From contig JAGVIF010000160.1 in assembly GCA_020056205.1 (NCBI GenBank), positions 1 through 5,734 on the forward strand: DNA of 5,734 nt. Reading direction: 5' to 3'. Below are positions 1-5,694 of this stretch, in pieces (position 1 is the first letter of the stretch; each line of letters starts with the position of its first letter). Position numbers and translations under genes: made by a program. The DNA comes from Lentisphaeria bacterium (GTDB taxonomy: Bacteria > Verrucomicrobiota > Lentisphaeria > Victivallales > GWF2-50-93). Below the pieces are notes generated by a model. The model saw only the letters and a program-made list of their open reading frames with translations, did not search any database and was not told where the DNA came from.

Positions 1-9
1 GAGCGCCTT

Positions 10-25
10 CGATACCTCGGTATCG
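10..25. repeat. Short perfect inverted repeat (7-bp arms, 2-nt centre)
   Basis: CGATACC (10-16) and GGTATCG (19-25) are exact reverse complements separated by TC. The right arm belongs to the phrase TCGGTATCG (17-25), which recurs twice in the intergenic region after the last gene. No U-tract follows, so it does not look like an intrinsic terminator. Its role is unknown. Confidence 0.6.
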
Positions 26-76
26 TCGGGCTCTCAGAATACGAATCAATTCTCAAAATCTTCGCAATCTATGCGC

Positions 77-120
77 AATTTTAAGCCTTATAGAGTATAT
101 ACTCTGCAAGGCTGAAAATT
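77..120. repeat. 44-bp imperfect palindrome upstream of glyQS
   Basis: The halves 77-98 and 99-120 are reverse complementary at 19 of 22 positions. The mismatches are 83/114, 90/107 and 91/106, the last being T-G, which can wobble-pair in RNA. The core 92-105 (AGAGTATATACTCT) is a perfect 14-bp palindrome. It is flanked by GCCTT (85-89) with AAGGC (108-112), and outside those by AATTTT (77-82) with AAAATT (115-120). In RNA it would fold into a long stem with a small TATA loop. The AT-rich ends resemble a bidirectional terminator for an upstream gene, but the run of T after it is short. It could instead be a dyad operator or leader hairpin controlling the glyQS operon, as it ends 48 nt before the start codon. 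Confidence 0.75.
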
Positions 121-156
121 TACGAGTATATCTTTAGGCAAAAAAATAGGACAATC

Positions 157-160
157 AGGA
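157..160 (+). promoter_or_regulatory. Ribosome binding site of glyQS
   Basis: AGGA (157-160) lies 8 nt before the ATG at 169. It supports this start over the in-frame ATG at 193, which has only the weak purine run AACAAG in front of it, although the latter would give a protein opening directly with the conserved MEKIVSLCKRRGF segment. Confidence 0.6.
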
Positions 161-168
161 TAAACATA

Positions 169-1497
169 ATGAGCGAAAAAACCACCAACAAGATGGAAAA
201 GATTGTATCTCTTTGCAAAAGAAGAGGGTTCATTTTTCAGAGTTCTGAAATTTACGGCGGCATCAACGGGTTTTGGGATTACGGCCCATACGGAGTCAAA
301 CTAAAAAGAGCGGTTGAGCAGTTGTGGTGGAGCGAAATGGTCGAGCAAAGAAGTGATATGGAGGGGCTTGACTCCACCGTGATATGCCATCCGAAAGTAT
401 GGAAGGCTTCCGGGCATCTCGACAAATTCGGAGATTTAATGACCGACTGCCGCGACTGCAAAGCGAGGCACAGAGTTGACCAGATGGAGGATAAAACAAC
501 GTGTTCAAACTGCGGATCAAAAAACCTCACCCCTCCGCGCGAATTCAACCTGATGATGAAAACATATGTCGGACCCGTCTCGGATGAAGACCACGCGGCC
601 TTTTTGAGGGCGGAGACCTGTCAGTCCATATTCGTTGATTTTGATCTTGTGAAAATTACGGCCCGCCGCAAGCTTCCATTCGGAATAGCGCAGATAGGCA
701 AGGCGTTCCGCAATGAGATTAATCCGCGTAATTTCATATTCCGCTCAAGAGAATTTTCCCAGATGGAAATGGAATTCTTCTGTTCAGATGAGGAATCAAT
801 GAAATGGTACGAGTATTGGCGGCAGGAACGCCTCAGGTATTATCACGAAATCATCGGCTTCAAAAATGATGAGATAAGAATCCATGAGCACGAGACGCTT
901 GCGCACTACGCAAAGGCCGCCCTCGATATCGAGTTTAAATTCCCTTTCGGATGGGGCGAACTCGAGGGAATACACCACAGAGGCACGTGGGATATGAGCA
1001 GACATCAGGAATTTTCCGGAATTTCGCAGGAGTATTTTGACCAGGAAAGCGGCAAAAAATTCATACCGACGGTCGTCGAAACATCTGTGGGAGTTGACAG
1101 AACCGTCCTCGCAATACTCTGCCGGTCTTATGGTGAGGACATGGCGGAGACGAAAAAAGAGGGGATGGAGGAAGACCTCAGAATTGTGCTCAGAATAAAA
1201 CCAAGGCTCGCGCCCGTCCAGATAGCCGTGCTCCCGCTCGCCAAGAAAATCGCGGAACCGGCGGAAAAAATATACAAAGACATCAGGAAGTTTTTCAGAG
1301 CTGAGTTCGATTTACCCGGAAGCATCGGTAAACGCTACCGCAGACAGGACGAGATAGGAACGCCGTTTTGCCTCACTTACGATTTCCAGTCGCCCGAAGA
1401 CAACGCTGTAACTGTGCGCGACAGGGACGATATGACTCAGGACAGAGTTTCAGTTTCGAATCTCAAAACATATTTAGAGGAGAAAATTTATGCATGA
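169..1497 (+). CDS. glyQS: Glycine--tRNA ligase, dimeric (alpha2) bacterial type
   Basis: Cytoplasmic class II aminoacyl-tRNA synthetase that attaches glycine to tRNA-Gly using ATP. At 442 residues it is at the short end for the alpha2 family, which resembles the Thermus/Staphylococcus and eukaryotic enzymes rather than the alpha2beta2 GlyQ+GlyS form. Visible in order: the N-terminal signature around residues 9-45 (KRRGFIFQSSEIYGG, then WDYGPYGVKLK); the HPKVWKASGH segment (74-83); a zinc-ribbon-like insert with Cys94, Cys97, Cys112 and Cys115; FNLMMKT (126-132); the glycine-pocket motif as RAETCQSIF (147-155), where many homologues read RPETAQGIF; class II motif 2 around 180-205 (FRNEINPRNFIFR, then EFSQMEMEFF); and motif 3 at 305-317 (TSVGVDRTVLAIL). 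The C-terminal anticodon-binding domain starts near residue 343 (IKPRLAPVQIAVLPL) and ends with VTVRDRDDMTQDRV. The last 8 nt overlap the next gene. No T-box leader is recognisable. Family assignment is very secure. Confidence 0.97.
   Translation: MSEKTTNKMEKIVSLCKRRGFIFQSSEIYGGINGFWDYGPYGVKLKRAVEQLWWSEMVEQRSDMEGLDSTVICHPKVWKASGHLDKFGDLMTDCRDCKARHRVDQMEDKTTCSNCGSKNLTPPREFNLMMKTYVGPVSDEDHAAFLRAETCQSIFVDFDLVKITARRKLPFGIAQIGKAFRNEINPRNFIFRSREFSQMEMEFFCSDEESMKWYEYWRQERLRYYHEIIGFKNDEIRIHEHETLAHYAKAALDIEFKFPFGWGELEGIHHRGTWDMSRHQEFSGISQEYFDQESGKKFIPTVVETSVGVDRTVLAILCRSYGEDMAETKKEGMEEDLRIVLRIKPRLAPVQIAVLPLAKKIAEPAEKIYKDIRKFFRAEFDLPGSIGKRYRRQDEIGTPFCLTYDFQSPEDNAVTVRDRDDMTQDRVSVSNLKTYLEEKIYA
1477..1482 (+). 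promoter_or_regulatory. Ribosome binding site of the zinc-ribbon gene, inside the end of glyQS
   Basis: GAGGAG (1477-1482) lies 7 nt before the ATG at 1490. It is the strongest Shine-Dalgarno match in the window and fixes that start. Because it lies within the last codons of glyQS, translation of the two genes is probably coupled. Confidence 0.75.
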
Positions 1498-1927
1498 CGA
1501 TAATTCTCAAAAAAGCGCGAAGACCCTTTTTTGCCCCAAATGCAAAGGCTCCAAGCTGATCTTGCAGAAAATAGGCGAAACCTCCGTTCATGAATGTGAA
1601 AAATGCTCCGGAATATGGCTGAATAAAGGCGAATTGAACGCCCTTGTTCATCCGGCTGAGGGAGACCTCGAATATTGTTCGAGAGAGTATATCGCCGAAG
1701 ACAGAATTTCGGAATATCAATGTCCGGCCTGCGCCAATCCAAAACTGAAAAAAGTTAATTTTATCGCATATTCAGGGATAGTAATGGATTACTGCGAAAA
1801 ATGCCAGGGGCTCTGGCTCGACAGAGGAGAACTTGACGCGATAATCGCGGAAGTGGATAAATTAGAGCACATGCCCGAATCGTGGGACCACAAAATAATG
1901 GTCTTCCTATCAAAATTGCCGTTCTGA
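1490..1927 (+). CDS. Double zinc-ribbon protein (two zf-TFIIB-like domains)
   Basis: A 145-residue soluble protein with no signal peptide or membrane segment. Two copies of the same zinc ribbon are visible. The first has Cys15-x2-Cys18 and Cys36-x2-Cys39, followed by SGIWLNKGEL (40-49). The second has Cys78-x2-Cys81 and Cys102-x2-Cys105, followed by QGLWLDRGEL (106-115). The CxxC...CxxCxGxWLxxGEL pattern is diagnostic of the zf-TFIIB family of small bacterial proteins, most of them functionally uncharacterised. Each ribbon should bind one zinc ion. The C-terminal tail (116-145) is helical-looking and has no motif I recognise. The gene overlaps glyQS by 8 nt and ends 3 nt before the ATG of the nuclease gene, so all three are probably co-expressed. 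Nucleic-acid or protein binding is possible, but neither is shown by the sequence. The domain call is secure; the function is unknown. Confidence 0.9.
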   Translation: MHDDNSQKSAKTLFCPKCKGSKLILQKIGETSVHECEKCSGIWLNKGELNALVHPAEGDLEYCSREYIAEDRISEYQCPACANPKLKKVNFIAYSGIVMDYCEKCQGLWLDRGELDAIIAEVDKLEHMPESWDHKIMVFLSKLPF

Positions 1928-1930
1928 TTG

Positions 1931-4717
1931 ATGGGAATTAAAAGAAAATTTATCGGATGGGATAAGCCTTTGCTTGAATTGGCGCTTGCGAATTTCGCAA
2001 AAGAGAGGAACGGCGAGTCTTCGCCGATTGATCTTGAGAAGACATTGATTCTCCTTCCGTCGGGCGAGGCGGGGCGGGCGCTTTTAAACGGGCTTGCCGG
2101 ACTCGCCTCGGAAAATTCTTCATATCTTCTTCCGCCAAAAATACTTACAATAGAGCCATTTCTGCTCTTTGGCTCCGATCCGTTTAAAATAGCGCCGCGG
2201 GAGCTTTCCGTCGCGGGATGGACAAACATTCTTCAAACCATAGACTTTGCGAATTTCGCAAATCTTTTTCCTCAGGCGTCCGCAAAAAAAGACTTTAACT
2301 GGGCTTACAAGAACGCCTGCGTCTTTTATTCTCTGCGAAGGGCGCTGGGGGAGGGGGGGCATTCCATAAAAGATATTTCTGGACGCGAAGACATCGAAGA
2401 GCGGGAACGCTGGCTGGAGCTTGCCGAGATTGAACGCCGTTATTTACAACTTATTAAAGAACAAGAGCTTGAAGATGCTGAAAACATTAAACTGCAATCA
2501 TTCGCCCCGAAAACGTTTAAGAAATTTGAAAGGCTTATTGTGCTTGCCGTCCCTGATTTGCCGAAGGTGGTTTGCGATAAGATATCTTCTTTGCCCGCCG
2601 GGCCCTCCGTTGAATTGTGGATTAACGCGCCCGCTGAAAAAGAGAACGATTTTGATGAATGGGGAAGACCCCTTTTCAGGTCATGGAAAGACGCTGTCTT
2701 GCCTCTTCAGAATTCTTCGATAAGAGCCGCCGACAATCCCGAAGAACAGTGTTTGAGCTGTCTGCAGGCTCTTTCTGAAAAACAAGTTGAGAGCTCCGCG
2801 AATTTCGCAACAGGGATGCTCAACGGCGATTTGATCCCGGTCTTTAAAATGTTCATGGAGAAAAATGGCGCGAAAATTTATGACCCATCCGGAGAAAAGA
2901 CGGTAAAAAGCGGACTGTGCGTCCTCATCTCGGCTTTAAATGATTTTTTATCCGACGCCAGTTTCGCCTCGATTGAAAAGTTGATCAGAATCCCGGACTT
3001 TTTCCGTTTCATAATCCCGGATAACACGGACATTGAAACAGCAATTAACGCGGTAGATGATTTCAAATCGAAATATCTTCCTCACAGCGTTAAGCATGCG
3101 AAAAATCTGCTTGAAAGGGCAAAGAAAAACGGGGGCGCCAAGGATTCAAAAATTTTGGGAGAAATATTTGCGGGATTCGAAAAGACGCATGACGATTTTG
3201 AGAATTCGGAATCTGCGTCAAGTTTTCTTTCATCCTTAATATCAAAGAGTTACAAATCGAGAAAATTTATTCAATCGGACATGGAAGACGCGCGGTTTTT
3301 GCAGGCGGCGGAAAAACTTTCCGAAATCCTGTTTGAATGCTCATCGGAGCGGTTTAAATCGCTGTCTCCTGATAAACTGCAGGAATTTGCGCTGATAGAG
3401 CGCTTTTTCAGGGAGGGAACAATTTATCCGAATCGTCCTGAAAATTCAATTGAAATTTCCGGCTGGCTTGAGCTCGCATGGAAAAAAGAACCAAAACTTT
3501 TTCTGATTGGAATGAATGAGGGCTTTGTGCCGGGCAGTATAACCGGAGACATGTTTTTGCCGGACTCATTGAGGCAAAAAATAGGGCTTAGAACGAACGA
3601 AGAACGATTTGCGAGAGACGCCTTTATTTTTGCCGGATTGTTGAACTCAAGAAGGCCTGACGATGTCTGCGTGATAGTCGGCAGAGAAAATGTTGACGGC
3701 AAGCTGCTCAAACCGTCCCGCCTGCTCTTCCTCTGCGATGAAACTGATTTTGTCAAACGCGCCGCGGCAGTATTTTGCGAACTTGGACGGAGCGGAATAT
3801 CTGTTCCGCCAAATCCCGGCCCCTTGTGGAAATTAAAAGCGGATTTTTCGTTATCGGTCTCTTCTTTGAGAGTTACCGCGTTCAGAGATTATCTTGAGTG
3901 TCCGTTTCGTTTTTATCTGAAGCATGTTTTAATGTTTGATGAGGGCGATTATGAGAAGACCGAAATAGACGCGATGGAGTTTGGCAACATCCTGCACGAT
4001 ACGATGAAAATACTCCGGAAATATCCTGATTCGAAGGATGAAAGCGAACTGAAAAAATTGCTGATTGGCGAATTCGACATGATTTTTGCCGATAAATATG
4101 GACAGCAACTCTCAATTTCGCTCATGTATCAGAAACGTTCGCTCGAAATGAGGCTCGCGAAAGCCGCGGAAAAAGAGGCTGAATCAAGGAGTGATGGATG
4201 GGAAACGCTCGACATCGAGTATGAAATCGGCGGATATGAAGGCGTCGTTTTCAATGGAATGAAGATCAAAGGCAGGATAGATAGGATTGACTATAACAGG
4301 CATTTGAAAACATTGAGAATAATTGATTATAAAAGTTCTGAAAGGGCGAAAAGTCCGGAATCAGAACACTGGACTTCAAAACTCAAGAAATGGAGAGATT
4401 TGCAACTGCCTTTGTATAAAATTCTCATACAAAAAGAAAACTACGCCGCAAAGAATGGAATAAGCGAATGCGAGAATGTCGTCTGTTCATATTTCAATCT
4501 GCCAAAAGCAGTAACGGAGACCGGGATAAAAGATTGGAACAATATGGATTTACAACTTCCCGGCGCGACCGCGAAAATAGAGGAAATCATCTCTGCGATA
4601 CAAAACAAAATCTTCTGGCCGCCCGCAGAAAAAGTCAAATACGAAATCTCAAAAAGACTCTTCCCATATCCCGTTAATTCTTGCGCTTGCCCGCCGGAAA
4701 AGGACGGGGTTTACTGA
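1931..4717 (+). CDS. AddB/RecB-like protein with degenerate helicase body and C-terminal PD-(D/E)XK nuclease
   Basis: A 928-residue protein likely to process DNA ends in recombinational repair. The N-terminus (FIGWDKPLLELAL, then LILLPSGEAGR at 40-49 and LLPPKILTIEPFL at 66-78) fits the AddB-type UvrD-like fold. No Walker A GxGKT is present, so ATPase activity here is unlikely. A helicase-C remnant lies near 516-590, with Asn529-Glu530-Gly531 (NEGFVPG), FLPDSLRQKIGL and ERFARDAF. The nuclease domain spans about 645-850. It opens with LRVTAFRDYLECPFRFYL (Cys657), then has His689 (GNILHD), Asp784 (GRIDRID), Asp799-x-Lys801 (IDYKSS) and Gln825/Tyr829 (LQLPLY), so the catalytic set looks complete. 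The C-terminus has only a Cys-Ala-Cys pair, not the CxxC-x5-C of AddB proteins with a 4Fe-4S cluster, so the cluster is probably absent. I chose ATG 1931; TTG 1928 directly abuts the preceding stop and would add one residue. No good Shine-Dalgarno is seen, so coupling to the upstream gene is likely. No AddA/RecB-type partner is in the window. Confidence 0.88.
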   Translation: MGIKRKFIGWDKPLLELALANFAKERNGESSPIDLEKTLILLPSGEAGRALLNGLAGLASENSSYLLPPKILTIEPFLLFGSDPFKIAPRELSVAGWTNILQTIDFANFANLFPQASAKKDFNWAYKNACVFYSLRRALGEGGHSIKDISGREDIEERERWLELAEIERRYLQLIKEQELEDAENIKLQSFAPKTFKKFERLIVLAVPDLPKVVCDKISSLPAGPSVELWINAPAEKENDFDEWGRPLFRSWKDAVLPLQNSSIRAADNPEEQCLSCLQALSEKQVESSANFATGMLNGDLIPVFKMFMEKNGAKIYDPSGEKTVKSGLCVLISALNDFLSDASFASIEKLIRIPDFFRFIIPDNTDIETAINAVDDFKSKYLPHSVKHAKNLLERAKKNGGAKDSKILGEIFAGFEKTHDDFENSESASSFLSSLISKSYKSRKFIQSDMEDARFLQAAEKLSEILFECSSERFKSLSPDKLQEFALIERFFREGTIYPNRPENSIEISGWLELAWKKEPKLFLIGMNEGFVPGSITGDMFLPDSLRQKIGLRTNEERFARDAFIFAGLLNSRRPDDVCVIVGRENVDGKLLKPSRLLFLCDETDFVKRAAAVFCELGRSGISVPPNPGPLWKLKADFSLSVSSLRVTAFRDYLECPFRFYLKHVLMFDEGDYEKTEIDAMEFGNILHDTMKILRKYPDSKDESELKKLLIGEFDMIFADKYGQQLSISLMYQKRSLEMRLAKAAEKEAESRSDGWETLDIEYEIGGYEGVVFNGMKIKGRIDRIDYNRHLKTLRIIDYKSSERAKSPESEHWTSKLKKWRDLQLPLYKILIQKENYAAKNGISECENVVCSYFNLPKAVTETGIKDWNNMDLQLPGATAKIEEIISAIQNKIFWPPAEKVKYEISKRLFPYPVNSCACPPEKDGVY
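1986..2000. repeat. Palindromic 13-mer, copy 1 (inside the nuclease gene)
   Basis: TTGCGAATTTCGCAA is an odd palindrome with 7-bp arms around a central T. It contains the 13-mer GCGAATTTCGCAA (1988-2000) and encodes Ala-Asn-Phe-Ala in the reading frame. Confidence 0.6.
2246..2262. repeat. Palindromic 13-mer, copy 2 (inside the nuclease gene)
   Basis: TTTGCGAATTTCGCAAA is the same core with arms extended to 8 bp (13-mer at 2249-2261). It lies in the same codon phase and again encodes Ala-Asn-Phe-Ala. Confidence 0.6.
2798..2810. repeat. Palindromic 13-mer, copy 3 (inside the nuclease gene)
   Basis: GCGAATTTCGCAA is identical to the core of copies 1 and 2. Here the flanks do not extend the palindrome beyond 5-bp arms. 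The codon phase and the Ala-Asn-Phe-Ala product are the same. Confidence 0.6.
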
Positions 4718-4784
4718 ACTTATACAAAAAATAAAATGCGAAATCCATATTTTTATTCTTCTTTTGCGAAAAACAGTTGACGAT

Positions 4785-5498
4785 ATGAAAATTACCGGAA
4801 AAAGAGTTTTTATAACAGGCGGAGCGGTGAGAATCGGCGCGTCCTTGGTGAAGGCTTTTGCCTCCGCCGAAGCGAAAGTTGCTTTCAGCTGCAACCAATC
4901 CCCAAAAGAGGCATTGCAGTTACTATCCGAAATAGGCGGAGAAAAAAAAGGGCATTGCACGGTCAAAGCCGATTTCAGCGGGCAAATTCCTCAAGACTTC
5001 TTTTCCCGCATCGGGAAAATTGACATCCTCATAAACAATGCGTCCGTATATTTTCCGGGAAAATTCACAGAGGAAACTCCATTTCAGATAGAAACACAGT
5101 TGAGGGTGAATTTTACCGCCCCCTTGCTTCTCTCCAAGCTCTTTGCAGAACAGAAAAAACTGAAAGAAGGATGCATTATAAATATCCTTGACGCGAGAAT
5201 TTCTGATTTCGCAAGGGCGGACGGCTCTTATTGGCTTTCTAAAAAATGTCTTTTTGAACTCACGAAACAGCTCGCAGTTCAGCTCGCTCCGAAAATCAGG
5301 GTTAACGCGCTTGCGCCCGGCGCTCTCCTGCCTCCTGCCGGCGGAATAGCCTTTTCTCAAAAAGCCGCCGCGAAAGCTACGACACTAAAAAGGCTTCCAA
5401 AAATGCGGGAGCTTGTCAATGCCGCGCTTTTTTTAGTTGGCAACGATGCAGTTACCGGTCAGACAATTTTTATTGACGGCGGAAGACATCTTCTTTGA
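4785..5498 (+). CDS. SDR-family oxidoreductase, pteridine reductase/FolM-like
   Basis: A 237-residue cytoplasmic short-chain dehydrogenase/reductase, close in length to E. coli FolM. It probably reduces a pterin (dihydromonapterin or dihydrobiopterin type) or dihydrofolate with NADPH. The Rossmann nucleotide-binding motif is TGGAVRIG (11-18); its Arg16 is the position typical of PTR1 and FolM. Further motifs are Asp63 (KADFSG), NNAS (84-87, NNASVYFPG), Asn109 and PG within RVNALAPGALLPP. The SDR Ser is replaced by Asp136 (INILDA), followed by Tyr149 and Lys153 (YWLSK). The Asp-to-Tyr spacing of 13 equals that of Asp181/Tyr194 in Leishmania PTR1. The C-terminus has the usual TGQTIFIDGG. I chose ATG 4785, because the protein then begins just before the first strand (KITGKRVFITGG). 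An in-frame TTG at 4764 would add seven residues. Neither start has a clear Shine-Dalgarno. The gene lies 67 nt after the nuclease gene and may belong to the same transcript. The SDR family is certain; the exact substrate is inferred. Confidence 0.9.
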   Translation: MKITGKRVFITGGAVRIGASLVKAFASAEAKVAFSCNQSPKEALQLLSEIGGEKKGHCTVKADFSGQIPQDFFSRIGKIDILINNASVYFPGKFTEETPFQIETQLRVNFTAPLLLSKLFAEQKKLKEGCIINILDARISDFARADGSYWLSKKCLFELTKQLAVQLAPKIRVNALAPGALLPPAGGIAFSQKAAAKATTLKRLPKMRELVNAALFLVGNDAVTGQTIFIDGGRHLL

Positions 5499-5511
5499 AA
5501 CTGCCGCTTTT

Positions 5512-5541
5512 TCGGGGTCGGTATCGGAATCGGTATCGCAA
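5512..5541. repeat. TCGGTA-type hexamer array (five degenerate units)
   Basis: Five consecutive 6-nt units read TCGGGG, TCGGTA, TCGGAA, TCGGTA and TCGCAA. Equivalently, two 12-nt units (5518-5529 and 5530-5541) match at 11 of 12 positions. The 9-nt phrase TCGGTATCG in this array also occurs at 17-25 near the left edge of the window. Confidence 0.7.
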
Positions 5542-5593
5542 TTGATTGAAAAGTAGTCAGAATTCGGGAGTCGGAATTTTCGATTCTTAACAA

Positions 5594-5620
5594 CGAAATA
5601 CTCGAAATACACGAAAAAAT
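5594..5620. repeat. CGAAATAC-type array (three 9-nt units)
   Basis: Three consecutive 9-nt units read CGAAATACT, CGAAATACA and CGAAAAAAT. The first two differ at one base and the third is more diverged. Confidence 0.6.
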
Positions 5621-5662
5621 TTTAGATTTTAAAACACACGCTAAAGCTGTGAACTCCAACTT

Positions 5663-5694
5663 TATGATTTAGAGATTTAAAGATTTGGAGATTT
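5663..5694. repeat. nnnGATTT array (four 8-nt units)
   Basis: Four consecutive 8-nt units read TATGATTT, AGAGATTT, AAAGATTT and GGAGATTT. The GATTT core is invariant and the first three bases vary. Confidence 0.65.

Larger units (their letters stand above)
1..168. other. 5' leader/intergenic region without a supportable gene
   Basis: No gene can be called here. All three forward frames are open at the left edge, to stops at 82-84, 113-115 and about 135-137. Being open in all three frames says nothing about which, if any, is coding, and none of the three short peptides resembles a family I know. The tail of an upstream gene could lie in the first 80-115 bases. The region contains a small perfect hairpin (10-25), a large imperfect palindrome (77-120) and the ribosome binding site of the first gene. 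I could not pick out a convincing -35/-10 pair; TATA-rich sequence at 90-101 sits inside the palindrome. Confidence 0.6.

Noticed and set aside
1..115. Possible C-terminal end of an upstream gene (frame 1 to a stop at 82-84, or a Ser/Asn/Gln-rich frame 2 to a stop at 113-115)
   Set aside because: All three forward frames are open here, none gives a recognisable peptide, and two of them would run into the palindrome. There is no basis for choosing one.
113..168. T-box riboswitch controlling the synthetase
   Set aside because: The leader is far too short and has no T-box consensus or specifier-loop architecture.
1789..2229. 146-residue minus-strand reading frame across the zinc-ribbon/nuclease junction
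   Set aside because: It is antisense to two well-supported genes, has a Ser/Pro-rich composition typical of shadow frames, and no motif or ribosome binding site.
4690..4712. Terminator between the nuclease and SDR genes (CCCG/CGGG arms)
   Set aside because: The stem is only about 4 bp, lies inside the coding region, and is followed by three T rather than a real T-run.
4764..4784. TTG start for the SDR gene, adding seven residues
   Set aside because: The ATG at 4785 puts the start directly before the conserved first strand, as in family members. The extension has no Shine-Dalgarno advantage and no family resemblance.
4923..5360. 145-residue minus-strand reading frame inside the SDR gene
   Set aside because: It is antisense to a gene with complete SDR motifs, and its translation resembles no family I know.
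5618..5651. Terminator after the SDR gene (AT-rich inverted repeat and the CACA/TGTG hairpin)
   Set aside because: The stems are short and imperfect, about 120 nt or more past the stop codon, and have no T-tract after them.
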